Assembly (NCBI RefSeq): GCF_019218265.1
Contig: NZ_JAHUZE010000001.1
Coordinates: 372,001 to 436,000 of the forward strand
Length of the DNA stretch: 64,000 nt
DNA from: Maritimibacter dapengensis
Lineage (GTDB): Bacteria > Pseudomonadota > Alphaproteobacteria > Rhodobacterales > Rhodobacteraceae
Direction of reading: 5' to 3'
This document shows, one piece after another, positions 25,480 to 35,045 of this stretch; within the stretch, counting starts at the first letter, position 1; every line of letters starts with the position of its first letter. The notes beneath the pieces were generated by a model. That model saw only the letters and a program-made list of their open reading frames with translations, searched no databases and had not been told where the DNA came from. A program made the position numbers and the translations under genes.

Positions 25480-26324
25480 GCTACGCGACCCTTCCCGATC
25501 TGGTGCTCGAACCAATGGTGCGCGCGGCATTGATGGAAGATCTCGGCACCTATGGCGATGTGACGACCCGTGCGGTCATTCCGCCCGAGACGGTTTACGA
25601 TGCGGCGATCAACGCACGTGAACCGGGCGTCGTGTCAGGCATGCAGATCGCGGAGATCGCGTTTCGTCTGGTCGATCCGAGCCTCGAGGTTGAGACGCTG
25701 GTCCACGACGGAAGCGTCATCGCCCCCGGCGACACGCTGATGAAGATCAAGGGCCGCGCCGCGTCGATCCTGTCAGGCGAGCGTGTCGCGTTGAACTTCG
25801 CGGGCCGGCTGTCAGGGATTGCCACCAAGACCGCCGGTTTCGTGGCCGAAACCAAGGGCACCCATACCCGCGTGACCTGCACCCGGAAGACCACGCCGGG
25901 TCTGCGTATCGTCGAGAAACAGGCCGTGCTTCATGGCGGCGGCTTTAACCACCGATACTCGTTATCGGACGCGATCCTGATCAAGGACAACCATATTGCC
26001 GCTGCCGGAGGTGTCCGCGCGGTTCTTGAGGCGTCCAAAGCCGTTGCGAGCCACATGATGAAAGTGGAGATCGAGGTCGACACGCTCGAACAATTGGACG
26101 AGGTGCTCGGCGTGGGCGGTGCCGACGTGGTCCTGCTCGACAACATGGACACGCCGACTTTGGCCAAGGCGGTCAGCATGGCCCAAGGGCGTGTCGTGCT
26201 GGAAGCGTCAGGCAACATGAAGCTCGAACGTATCGCGGAGGTGGCGGCGACGGGGGTGGATTACATCTCATCCGGGGCGCTCACCCATTCCGCACAGACG
26301 CTCGACCTCGGCCTCGATTTCTGA
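25476..26324 (+). CDS. nadC: Nicotinate-nucleotide pyrophosphorylase NadC
   Basis: NadC converts quinolinate and PRPP to nicotinate mononucleotide, the third step of de novo NAD synthesis. The 282-residue protein shows the substrate-binding segments ALMEDLGTYGDVTTRA, SGERVALNFAGRLSGIAT, TCTRKTTPGLRIVEKQAV with the PRPP-binding Arg and Lys residues, HRYSLSDAILIKDNH, and EVEVDTLEQ-like and LLDNM motifs. Translational coupling to nadB is suggested by the four-base overlap. No terminator was recognised in the following 225 bases. Confidence 0.92.
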   Translation: MSYATLPDLVLEPMVRAALMEDLGTYGDVTTRAVIPPETVYDAAINAREPGVVSGMQIAEIAFRLVDPSLEVETLVHDGSVIAPGDTLMKIKGRAASILSGERVALNFAGRLSGIATKTAGFVAETKGTHTRVTCTRKTTPGLRIVEKQAVLHGGGFNHRYSLSDAILIKDNHIAAAGGVRAVLEASKAVASHMMKVEIEVDTLEQLDEVLGVGGADVVLLDNMDTPTLAKAVSMAQGRVVLEASGNMKLERIAEVAATGVDYISSGALTHSAQTLDLGLDF

Positions 26325-26549
26325 ACGGAAATCCTTCACAGGTTCGGTCACTCTGCTCGTGGGTCTGCCTATGAACAACTCACTTCGCGGGGGTTCGGTA
26401 CGCCAGGATCCGGCCAAGCGCGGCTGTGCGTCGTTCCCATCAGCGGGGACTTATACAATTCCGTGACTTCCGGCATTTCCGGTGGTTCTTTCCAAGGCTG
26501 CTCGTTACGTTTCTCAAAAGGTGAAACGCGAACCTGGGGGTCGCGAAGT

Positions 26550-28364
26550 ATGGGTTTTGGAGTACAGGGAAATCGCCACTTGCCACGCGTTCTTGCGGTC
26601 GTGGCTGTCATGTTGGCGCATCCCGCAATGGCGCTCGACGAGCTGCAATTCAACGTCACGGGCGACGATCGTGCGATCGAGAAAGAGCTTGAAGGGGCTT
26701 CGCTTCTCGTTGCCGCCGAGGCTGAAGGGCGCACAAATTCACGCGACCTGATCGCGGCCGCGCGTGCCGAATACGAACGTCTCGTAAATGCGCTTTACGG
26801 CTTGGGGTATTACGGCCCCGTGGTCCGGGTGAACGTCGACGGGCGAGAGGCGGCGAACATCCCGACCTACCGTATTCCACGCGACATCCGCCGCATCACG
26901 GTCAATGTCGACCCGGGCCGGCAGTTCGTCTTTGGCGAGGCCCGCGTCGTTCCACTCCCGCGTGGTGCAGAGCCGACCGACGGCTTCGAACGCGGAGAAC
27001 CTGCACGGGCCACCGTTATCCGGAATGCCGCGGCGGATGGGGTCGAGGCATGGCGAAACCGGGGACGTGCGAAAGCCGAGGTCTCGGACCAGAGCCTCGT
27101 TGCGGACCACGCCACGGGTACGATGAACGCACGGATCGGTCTTGCGCCGGGTCCGGTGGTCAGGTTGGGCACGCTGCGACAGGTGACGCCGTCTTATGTG
27201 CGGGCCACACGCATCCAGCGCATCGCGGGCCTTCCGACGGGCGAGGTGTTCTCACCCGAGGCGCTCGACCGTTCTGCGGAGCGTCTGCGCCGAACCGGCG
27301 CTTTCGCGTCGGTGGTATTGCGCGAAGGACCGCTGAAGCCCGACGGGACGATGGATATCGAATTGGCGATCGACGACATGAAGCCCCGCCGTTTCGGCTT
27401 CGGGGCCGAAGTCTCGTCGCTCGAGGGGGCCGGGCTGTCGGCGTTCTGGATGCATCGAAACCTTCTGGGCGGTGCCGAGCGGTTTCGGGTCGACGGCGCG
27501 GTTTCCGGGCTGACCCCGAACCTTGGCAATCTCGATGTGGAGGTGGGGGCGCGGCTCGACATTCCGGCCGCATTCGGAACCGATACGGATGCGTATGTCA
27601 TGGCCGAAGCTGCCTACCTGCGGGAACCGACCTTCTCGGCCTACCAGGGCGAGGCGGGCGTGGGTGTCCATCGGTATTTCACCGATGATCTCGAAGGCGA
27701 AATCGGGTTTGGCTACATGTGGTCGCGGGTCACGGACAGTCAGGGCACACGCACCTTTTCGATCCTGAAGCTGCCAGCGTCTGTGACCTTCGACAGGCGC
27801 GACGATCCGCTCGATGCCACCCGCGGTTACTATATCGGCGCGGAGCTGGAGCCTCACTACGACCTCAACGCCGGGCCGGGTGTCTGGGGCATGTTGGACG
27901 GGCGTGTGTATACCAGCTTCGGCGAAGACGACGTGGTCACACTCGCAGCCCGGTTCCAGATCGGCACCGTGGTCGGCCAGCCCGCAACCTCGACGCACCC
28001 GGAATACCTGTTTTACTCCGGTGGTGGTGGCACGGTCCGCGGACAACCCTATCAATCGCTCGCCTTCCCGGCGGGGGGCGGCGACCGGATTGGTGGCCAG
28101 GCCTTCGTGGGTGCGCAATTCGAAGTCCGATACGATGCGACCGACAAGATCGGGCTCGTCGGGTTCTTCGATGTCGGGTATCTCGGGGCGAGCGGGTTCT
28201 TCGACCCGGTGAACACCTGGCATTCGGGCGCGGGTGTGGGTGTTCGCTATGACACCGGCCTTGGTCCCATCCGCTTCGATGTGGGGCTTCCGGTCACCAA
28301 CGGTCCGGGTGGAAGCCTGCTCAATCGTGTTCAGCTCTATATCGGAATCGGTCAAAGCTTCTGA
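26550..28364 (+). CDS. tamA: TamA-like outer-membrane assembly protein
   Basis: BamA/TamA-family protein of the Omp85 type, 604 residues. A signal peptide (about 1-28, ending AMA) precedes POTRA domains (about 30-265) and a 16-strand-type C-terminal barrel ending in the outer-membrane terminal Phe (GQSF). The loop motif is GGGGTVRGQPYQS, equivalent to the VRG(F/Y) lid lock. The frame opens further upstream at 26463, but the ATG at 26550 gives the signal peptide directly. Its stop shares a base with the tamB start (TGATG). TamA works with TamB in inserting outer-membrane proteins or moving lipids to the outer membrane. Confidence 0.85.
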   Translation: MGFGVQGNRHLPRVLAVVAVMLAHPAMALDELQFNVTGDDRAIEKELEGASLLVAAEAEGRTNSRDLIAAARAEYERLVNALYGLGYYGPVVRVNVDGREAANIPTYRIPRDIRRITVNVDPGRQFVFGEARVVPLPRGAEPTDGFERGEPARATVIRNAAADGVEAWRNRGRAKAEVSDQSLVADHATGTMNARIGLAPGPVVRLGTLRQVTPSYVRATRIQRIAGLPTGEVFSPEALDRSAERLRRTGAFASVVLREGPLKPDGTMDIELAIDDMKPRRFGFGAEVSSLEGAGLSAFWMHRNLLGGAERFRVDGAVSGLTPNLGNLDVEVGARLDIPAAFGTDTDAYVMAEAAYLREPTFSAYQGEAGVGVHRYFTDDLEGEIGFGYMWSRVTDSQGTRTFSILKLPASVTFDRRDDPLDATRGYYIGAELEPHYDLNAGPGVWGMLDGRVYTSFGEDDVVTLAARFQIGTVVGQPATSTHPEYLFYSGGGGTVRGQPYQSLAFPAGGGDRIGGQAFVGAQFEVRYDATDKIGLVGFFDVGYLGASGFFDPVNTWHSGAGVGVRYDTGLGPIRFDVGLPVTNGPGGSLLNRVQLYIGIGQSF

Positions 28365-31300
28365 TGCGTTTCGTCATTGCTCTTCTCGCCCTTGTCGCCA
28401 TCGCCCTGCCTGCCACAGCGCAGGATACCCCTTCGGAGGAAGAGGATAAGTCCCGGCTGGAATCCTGGCTTCAGGACACGCTATCGGGCGCCGGGCGCGA
28501 TGTTACCGTCACCGGGTTTCGCGGGGCGCTATCGTCGGAAGCGACCATGCAACGGCTTGAGATCGCCGACGATGACGGGATCTGGTTGACGCTGACGGAT
28601 ATCACGCTGGACTGGACCAGGTCGGCGGTGCTCGACCGGCGGATCGAGATCAACCGTTTGACCGCGGCCGAAATTGAATTGGCGCGCCTTCCTGGAGGGG
28701 ACGATGAAGCGGCGCCCGTCCCGGAGACGGAAGCGTCCGATTTCACGTTGCCGGAATTACCTGTCGCGATCCGTATCGGTGAGATTTCGACCGAGAGCCT
28801 CAAACTGGGAGCGCCGGTCCTTGGCGAAGAGGTCGAGATGAGGCTCGACGGATCGGCGGCGCTCGCAAATGGCGAAGGAAGTGCAGATTTCGGTCTGACC
28901 CGGATCGACGGCAAGGACGGTGCGTTCACGTTGTCGGGGTCGTTCTCGAACGAGACGGAACTGCTCGACCTTGACCTTGTCCTGTCCGAGGGGGAGGGCG
29001 GTATCGCCGCGACCGTTCTGGGGCTTCCGGGCGCACCGGCCATCGACCTCGTCGTGGAAGGCAGCGACCCGATCAGTGACTTCATGGCCAATATCGTGCT
29101 GTCCACGGACGGGGAAGACCGGCTTGCGGGGCAGGTCGAGCTTGCAGTGGATCGTCCTGAGACGGAGACCGAGCAAACCGGATCGCAGATGCAGCTCACG
29201 GCGAATATCGCGGGTGATCTGAGGCCGCTCTTCGAAGAGGACTACCAGCGGTTCTTTGGGGGAGAATCCTTGCTCCACCTCGAAGCCGCGCGGTTCCCGA
29301 ACGGTGCCATTCAGGTCGGCGACCTGTTCCTGCGCACCGATGCGCTCGAACTTCGAGGGAACGCGGCGCTCAATGCCGAGGGCTGGCCGGAGAACGCGGA
29401 TATCACCGGCACGCTCGCCAGCGCGGACGGGACGCCGGTGGTTCTTCCGGTGTCTGGTCCGAGGTCGACCCTGGCACGGGCCGAGATTTCGTTCGACTAC
29501 GACACGCTGCGAGATTCTGGGTGGACCGCGAATGTCGCTGCCAGCGATTTCGTGCGTGACGGGACGCGTGTCGGCGAAGTGACGTTGTCGGGCGCGGGAA
29601 CGCTCGAGCCCGGCGGTGGGGATACGCCCCCAAGCGTCGACGGACGCATCACCATGCAGGCGACGGATCTGAAGCCGCGTGAAGCTGCCCTCGCGCAAGC
29701 CATCGGGCCGGCACTTTCGGGTGGATTTGCCTTCTCGCGTGGTAGCGGCACACCGCTTCAGATCAGCGACCTTGCCTTGTCCGGGGCCGACTACGGGCTG
29801 ACCGGTGCCATTACGCTGGACACCGTCGTGGAACAGCTCGATCTTCTGGCCGATCTGGACCTGAACCTGTCGGCAGAAAACCTTGCCCGTTTCGCGGACC
29901 TCGCCGGGCAGGACATCGCGGGCGCGGCGGATGTGAGCATCACGGGCAATGTTGCGGTGCCGGGTGGTCCCTTCGACATCGAGATTGACGGAACGACGCA
30001 GGATTTCGACCTTGGCATCGACCGGATCGACGGCCTGTTTTCGGGGCAGAACCGTATTTTCGTGGCGGCGGAACGCGATGAAACCGGCACGACCATTCGG
30101 GAAGCTCGGCTGACCGGGGCCGGCGTTACGGCGATCGCCTCGGGCACACTGGCCAGCGATGCAAGCCGGATCGCATTGGACCTTGATCTCCCGGACGGCA
30201 CCCGACTGGACCCGCAATTGGTCGGTGCCGTGACCGCTGACATCACGGCGGTTTCCGCGGCGGGAGACTGGACCGTGGACGGGACGGCGACCGGCCCCGG
30301 TGGTCTGACTGCACGGTTTGACGGGACCGCACAATCGACGGATGACGGGTTCGGTCCGGTCACGGCACAGGTCGTCGCCGCAGCCGAAAGCTTTGCGCCA
30401 TACTCCGGGCTTGCAGGTCGCTCGCTCGCGGGGGGTGGTGACGTAACGGCGCGCGTCGCAGGCGATCTGCGCTCGGAAGCCCTGACGCTTTCGCTCGATG
30501 CCGAAACCCGCAACCTCAGCCTTGCACTTGGCAATCTGGATCAGCTTCTTCGTGGGACCGCCAACGTTGCGTTGACCGCACGGCGCGACGAGGACGGAAC
30601 GCTTTTTGTCGACAACCTCGATCTCTCCACGCCGGTTGTCACGGCGACCGCGACGGGGAGCGGTTCCGGCGACCAGAGCGAAGTGCAGTTCGACGCGCGC
30701 CTCGCCGACATTGGTATCTTCGTTCCAAACCTCGGAGGCGCGTTTTCCGCAGGCGGCACGGCGATCTTGACCGGCGAGGACTACCGCATCGACATAAGCG
30801 GGAGCGGACCTGCGGGGCTGAGCGTGAACGTCGACGGGACTGTCGCGGGCGACGCGTCACGTGCGAACCTCTCACTGAATGGGGACATGCCGCTTGCACT
30901 TGCCAATGGGTTCATATCCGGCGCTGAACTCTCGGGTCGTGCGGCATTCGATCTGGCTTTGAACGGTCCACTTGAGCTCGGATCGCTGTCGGGCCGCGTG
31001 ACGACCTCGACTCTAAGAGCGGCGGTGCCCTCTGCGGCGGTCGCTCTGGGCCCGGTTCAGGCGAACGTCACCCTCGGAAACGGTCAGGCGCGGATCGAGG
31101 CGGCGGGCGCCGTTTCATCGGGCGGGCGTGTCGAAGTCGCGGGGCCGGTCGGGCTTTCCCGCGGTTATGACGCCGGACTGACGATCCGGCTGGACAATGT
31201 CGGGCTGACCGATCCGTCTCTCTACGACACGCAGGTGAATGGACAATTGACGGTTCAGGGCCCGCTCACAGGCGGCGCGCGTATCGCTGGCACGTTGAAC

Positions 31301-32155
31301 ACCGGTCTCGTGGAAATCCGCATCCCGAGTTCGGGCTTTGCCTTCAATGGCAATGTCGACGGACTGGTTCATGTCAACGAACCTCGTGCCGTGCGCGCCA
31401 CTCGTGGCTTTGCGAACAAGGTCGAAACGGGCGGCAGAACGGGTGGTGGGGCAGGTGTGGCTTATCCGCTCGACATCGTCATCAACGCGCCCAACCAGGT
31501 CTTCATCCGGGGACGCGGGCTTGACGCTGAACTGGGCGGGAGCCTCGTGATAGGCGGGACCACGGCGAATGTCGTGCCGCAGGGCGGGCTGAGCCTGATC
31601 CGCGGCCGGCTGGACCTGCTCGGCAATCGGCTCGACCTGACGGAGGCGAGTGCAACGCTGCAAGGCGATTTCGATCCCTTCATCCAGGTCGCGGCGGTGA
31701 CCAATGTCGAGGACGTGTCCATTCGGATCGCAATTGACGGACCGGCCAGCAACCCGGAAGTGTCGTTCACGTCATCGCCCGATCTGCCCGAGGACGAAAT
31801 TCTCGCGCGGCTGGTGTTCGGGAGGTCGGTTGCAGAAATCTCGCCGCTTCAGGCCCTTCGTCTCGCCAATGGCGTCGCGACCCTCTCCGGGCGTTCCGGT
31901 GGCGGTGTGATGGGCAACATCCGTGGTGGTCTGGGGCTTGCGGATCTGGACGTCGCGTCGGACGAAGAGGGTAATCTCGGTGTGACGGCCGGCGCCTATA
32001 TCTCTGACAACATCTATACCGGGGTTCAGGTCGGAGCAGACGGGCAAGCCGAGGTGACGATCAACCTCGATGTGACAGACAACCTGACGGCGCGCGGCTC
32101 CGTCGGCACGGATGGAAACACGTCACTCGGGATTTATTTCGAACGGGATTACTGA
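28364..32155 (+). CDS. tamB: TamB-like translocation and assembly module protein
   Basis: A very long periplasm-spanning protein of 1263 residues, within the usual size of TamB. The N-terminal hydrophobic segment (1-18) acts as a signal anchor; the middle is repetitive beta-rich sequence as in AsmA/TamB bridge proteins. The C-terminal DUF490 domain has the signatures GGLSLIRGRLDLLGNRLDL, DPFIQVAA and PEVSFTSSPDLPEDEILARLVFGRS, and ends with Tyr as a strand. Coupling to tamA by a shared base, plus this domain, makes the call strong. Its last seven bases overlap the converging LuxR-type gene. Confidence 0.9.
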   Translation: MRFVIALLALVAIALPATAQDTPSEEEDKSRLESWLQDTLSGAGRDVTVTGFRGALSSEATMQRLEIADDDGIWLTLTDITLDWTRSAVLDRRIEINRLTAAEIELARLPGGDDEAAPVPETEASDFTLPELPVAIRIGEISTESLKLGAPVLGEEVEMRLDGSAALANGEGSADFGLTRIDGKDGAFTLSGSFSNETELLDLDLVLSEGEGGIAATVLGLPGAPAIDLVVEGSDPISDFMANIVLSTDGEDRLAGQVELAVDRPETETEQTGSQMQLTANIAGDLRPLFEEDYQRFFGGESLLHLEAARFPNGAIQVGDLFLRTDALELRGNAALNAEGWPENADITGTLASADGTPVVLPVSGPRSTLARAEISFDYDTLRDSGWTANVAASDFVRDGTRVGEVTLSGAGTLEPGGGDTPPSVDGRITMQATDLKPREAALAQAIGPALSGGFAFSRGSGTPLQISDLALSGADYGLTGAITLDTVVEQLDLLADLDLNLSAENLARFADLAGQDIAGAADVSITGNVAVPGGPFDIEIDGTTQDFDLGIDRIDGLFSGQNRIFVAAERDETGTTIREARLTGAGVTAIASGTLASDASRIALDLDLPDGTRLDPQLVGAVTADITAVSAAGDWTVDGTATGPGGLTARFDGTAQSTDDGFGPVTAQVVAAAESFAPYSGLAGRSLAGGGDVTARVAGDLRSEALTLSLDAETRNLSLALGNLDQLLRGTANVALTARRDEDGTLFVDNLDLSTPVVTATATGSGSGDQSEVQFDARLADIGIFVPNLGGAFSAGGTAILTGEDYRIDISGSGPAGLSVNVDGTVAGDASRANLSLNGDMPLALANGFISGAELSGRAAFDLALNGPLELGSLSGRVTTSTLRAAVPSAAVALGPVQANVTLGNGQARIEAAGAVSSGGRVEVAGPVGLSRGYDAGLTIRLDNVGLTDPSLYDTQVNGQLTVQGPLTGGARIAGTLNTGLVEIRIPSSGFAFNGNVDGLVHVNEPRAVRATRGFANKVETGGRTGGGAGVAYPLDIVINAPNQVFIRGRGLDAELGGSLVIGGTTANVVPQGGLSLIRGRLDLLGNRLDLTEASATLQGDFDPFIQVAAVTNVEDVSIRIAIDGPASNPEVSFTSSPDLPEDEILARLVFGRSVAEISPLQALRLANGVATLSGRSGGGVMGNIRGGLGLADLDVASDEEGNLGVTAGAYISDNIYTGVQVGADGQAEVTINLDVTDNLTARGSVGTDGNTSLGIYFERDY

Positions 32156-32799
32156 CGACCCGCAGGGAACGAGCTTTCGTCGCACACGACGAGACCCCGA
32201 TCCCGTGCGAGCATTGCCGCATGGGTCCGATTGCGCGCCTCGAGTTTGCGGATGATCCCGCGCACATGCATCTTCACGGTCACTTCCTTGATACGGAAGC
32301 CATGTGCGATTTCCTTGTTCTGAAGCCCGCAGCAGATACCATGAAGCACCTGAAGTTCCCGGACCGAAAGCTTCTCTCTTGGAAGCTCGGTGCGCCCCTC
32401 GTCGTTCGTCTCGATGGCTGAAACGGTCATGCCTTCGTCGACCAGTTTGAGGAGTTCGCGAAGCTGATCTGTTGTAACGCTTCGGGAGACACTGGCTGCG
32501 GCACCCGCGGCGACAAGTTGCTCGGCGTGGCGAACGCCGCCTGTCTGGTCGAGCAAGGCGAAGATCCGTGTGCCGGGTGCCATTCTCGCCAGAGTCGCCA
32601 ATTCCGTCGCGACCTTCAGGTGTTCGATGAGGCCGCAGTCCACGACGATGACCTTGATCTCGCCGTTGCTCTGCCCGAGCTTCGCGCCGAGCTCGCGCAT
32701 ATGCGACACGGGTTCAGTTTCGCACCAACCCAGACTCTGCACCGCTTCGTTGACCAGATCGAGGACCGCCTCGTCCTGGGTCGCCGCGTAAACTTTCAC
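32149..32799 (-). CDS. LuxR-family regulator with degenerate receiver domain
   Basis: The 216-residue protein has a receiver-like N-terminal domain (about 1-120) and a LuxR/NarL-type helix-turn-helix (about 141-206: LSVRELQVLHGICCGLQNKEIAHGFRIKEVTVKMHVRGIIRKL). The receiver keeps Asp54 in VIVVDCG but the usual Lys before Pro is missing (SRS at 105-107) and the N-terminal acidic pair is replaced by QDE, so it is probably not controlled by ordinary phosphorylation. It converges on tamB with a seven-base overlap. The target genes are unknown. Confidence 0.75.
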   Translation of the reverse strand: MKVYAATQDEAVLDLVNEAVQSLGWCETEPVSHMRELGAKLGQSNGEIKVIVVDCGLIEHLKVATELATLARMAPGTRIFALLDQTGGVRHAEQLVAAGAAASVSRSVTTDQLRELLKLVDEGMTVSAIETNDEGRTELPREKLSVRELQVLHGICCGLQNKEIAHGFRIKEVTVKMHVRGIIRKLEARNRTHAAMLARDRGLVVCDESSFPAGRQ

Positions 32800-33008
32800 A
32801 ATTCGCCCCTTTAACCTTCGCTGACTGCAATACTGTCCGCGTGGTCTGTCAGGAATGGCATAGGTTCATTGTCGCAACCACCTATCAAAAAGGATAGAGA
32901 ACGCCTCAAAACCGAAGCGTTTCCAATATGTAAGGGAAAGTTCGGCGACCTCGTCGGGGCAGCTTCTGCACAATTGTATACGTGTTGCAAAATGCGACGC
33001 AACGAAAG

Positions 33009-33024
33009 GTAAGGTTTTCCTTAC
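33009..33024 (-). terminator. Small hairpin after the HupE/UreJ gene
   Basis: GTAAGG and CCTTAC pair perfectly over a 4-base loop, 35 bases beyond the stop of the minus-strand HupE gene. On that strand it is followed by CTTTCGTT, so it could be a weak terminator. The stem is short. Confidence 0.3.
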
Positions 33025-33058
33025 TGTTCCAATCGAATCGCTTTGTGATGACGGGAAG

Positions 33059-34237
33059 TCAGAGAATCACTCGTTCGACGGCCCACCAGGCGCCCATAAG
33101 GCCGATCATGGCGGAGGCCGGAATCACGACACGCGTACGATACCAGGGTTTGTTGCCAAACCAGATCGACACGGTCAAGAAACCTAAGAGGATGACCGTG
33201 AGTTGGCCCAGTTCGACCCCGATATTGAACGCGATGAGGCTGGCGATGAAATGCGCCGGGGACAATCCGATCTCGCCGAGCACGGACGCAAACCCGAGAC
33301 CATGCAGCAACCCGAACGCGAACACGACGGCAATTCGCAGGCGGCTCAGCTGTGGCCTGAGAATGTTCTCGATCGCAACGAAGGCAATCGAGGCGGCGAT
33401 CAGGGGTTCCACCACGGCGCTCGGAACCGAGACGATGCCAAGTGTCGCGAGCGCAAGTGTGAGGGTGTGGGCCACGGTGAAGGACGTGACCTGAAAAAAG
33501 AGCGGTTTCAGGTGTCGTGAGAAGAAGAAGAGCCCCAGAACGAAAAGAATATGGTCAAGCCCCTTTGGGAGGATATGGGTGAAACCCAGCCATATGTAAT
33601 TGCCAAAACTTCGCAGTCCGCCGACCACGGCGGTGCCATCACGCGGCATCGGTTCGGACACCTGACCGGGGCCGAGAAAGGCGGAATAGGGGTCCTGTCC
33701 CTCGGCAAGGCCGTCTACGCTCTGGCGCAGGATCATCGGCCCGAAACGCGAGGCCCAGCCGACCGTGACGTCCGTCCCGTCGTCTGGCAGCGCGGCAGAA
33801 ACGACGATCTGCGTCTGGCGCGGAAGGTCGTCGGCCATCGCACCGGCGGTCGAGACGGACGTGAGCGCAGGGTCCAGCGCGGTCTCACCAGCTTGCAGGT
33901 CGAGCCCTTGTGAGAGTTTCGGCCAGGCATTGCGGAATCGCTCTTCGAACTCGGTGGGGCTGAGCGCGCGCAATCGGTCATAGGCATCAGCCAGCGGCGA
34001 ATTGTTGGTATCGGTGATCGCGGCGAGATCCACGCCGGCCACCATCGCTTCGCCCTGGACGATCATGGTCAGGCGAAGGCGGTCTGGCCCGACCTCGGCA
34101 TCGACGATCGCAGGCGACATTTCGTGCGCGTGGGCCGCACCTGCGCATATCACAATGAGGACAGCCAGGATTGTGGCACTTGACCTTGCAGCCGCACGCG
34201 CCAGTGTGAGCACCCGACCAGAAACAGGACCTGCCAT
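33059..34237 (-). CDS. HupE/UreJ family membrane protein
   Basis: About 392 residues. A signal-like hydrophobic segment (about 20-37, ending AHAHEMSP) is followed by a periplasmic domain of about 150 residues and then six to seven transmembrane helices with GFTHILPKGLDHILFVLGLF, FTVAHTLTLALA and FGLLHGLGFA. His-rich membrane motifs of this kind are typical of HupE/UreJ nickel or cobalt permease-like proteins. The start is uncertain: the frame opens upstream to 34354, ATGs exist at 34267 and 34237, and no ribosome site is strong. I chose 34237 because it gives the shortest N-terminus before the signal peptide; it overlaps the start of the divergent DUF4198 gene. Confidence 0.7.
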   Translation of the reverse strand: MAGPVSGRVLTLARAAARSSATILAVLIVICAGAAHAHEMSPAIVDAEVGPDRLRLTMIVQGEAMVAGVDLAAITDTNNSPLADAYDRLRALSPTEFEERFRNAWPKLSQGLDLQAGETALDPALTSVSTAGAMADDLPRQTQIVVSAALPDDGTDVTVGWASRFGPMILRQSVDGLAEGQDPYSAFLGPGQVSEPMPRDGTAVVGGLRSFGNYIWLGFTHILPKGLDHILFVLGLFFFSRHLKPLFFQVTSFTVAHTLTLALATLGIVSVPSAVVEPLIAASIAFVAIENILRPQLSRLRIAVVFAFGLLHGLGFASVLGEIGLSPAHFIASLIAFNIGVELGQLTVILLGFLTVSIWFGNKPWYRTRVVIPASAMIGLMGAWWAVERVIL

Positions 34238-35045
34238 GCGCCGACCGCTTTTCGCCTCGCTGATCATATCCTGCCTTACCCTCGCCCGGGCGGTATTCGC
34301 CCATGAATTCTGGATCGACCCCGTCGCCTTCGAAGTCGCGCCTGACTCACCCATCGTGGCCGAACTTCGAGTCGGGCAGGATTTCGCGGGCGCACGCCAG
34401 AGCTATTTTCCCGCTCGGTTCGAGCGGTTCGAGGTAAGGATGGGCGATCGTATCCGCGAAGTCGAGGGGCGGTTGGGCGACCTGCCCGCAATGGATATGG
34501 TGGTAGAGGGCGAAGGGCTTGCCGTCATCGTCCATGAAACGCGCGGGGACAGCCTTCAGTACCGTGAACGCGCCTTGTTCGAGCAATTCGTGACGCACAA
34601 GGATCTGGGAGACGTGCTTGCACGGCACGCGGCGCGCGGCTTGCCCGAACTGGCGTTTCGGGAAGCTTACACGCGCTATGCCAAGTCCCTGGTCGCCGTA
34701 GGCACTGGCAAGGGATCAGATGCGCGTGTCGGGTTGAAGATTGAAGTGGTGGCGGGTGGGAACCCGTATACCGACGACCTTTCAGGCGGCATGCCGGTGC
34801 AGGTGTTCTACCTCGATGCCCCACGCCGCGATGCGCAGATCGAAGTCTTCGACCGCGCGCCGGACGGCAATGTCGAAAGCCTGACGCTCAGGACCGATCA
34901 GGAAGGCCGCGCGTCGGTGCCGGTTACGCCGGGCCATACGTATCTTGTGGACAGCGTCGTGATGGAGAACACCGGAAACGACGACCCGGACGCCGGCCCT
35001 GTCTGGCATTCGGCCTGGGCAAGCCTCACGTTCCGGGTGCCGTGA
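34236..35045 (+). CDS. DUF4198-family periplasmic protein
   Basis: The protein has 269 residues with a signal peptide (1-22) whose mature end starts HEFWIDP, a signature of DUF4198 (NikM-like) proteins, periplasmic components associated with cobalt or nickel uptake. The rest is beta-rich, with a carboxypeptidase-regulatory-like fold suggested by TDQEGRASVPVTPGHTYLV. ACAGGA six bases upstream supports the start. It is divergent from the HupE/UreJ protein gene, and the two start codons share bases (CATG), so a joint role in metal handling is inferred. Its 3' end overlaps the converging arylesterase by 20 bases. Confidence 0.7.
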   Translation: MRRPLFASLIISCLTLARAVFAHEFWIDPVAFEVAPDSPIVAELRVGQDFAGARQSYFPARFERFEVRMGDRIREVEGRLGDLPAMDMVVEGEGLAVIVHETRGDSLQYRERALFEQFVTHKDLGDVLARHAARGLPELAFREAYTRYAKSLVAVGTGKGSDARVGLKIEVVAGGNPYTDDLSGGMPVQVFYLDAPRRDAQIEVFDRAPDGNVESLTLRTDQEGRASVPVTPGHTYLVDSVVMENTGNDDPDAGPVWHSAWASLTFRVP

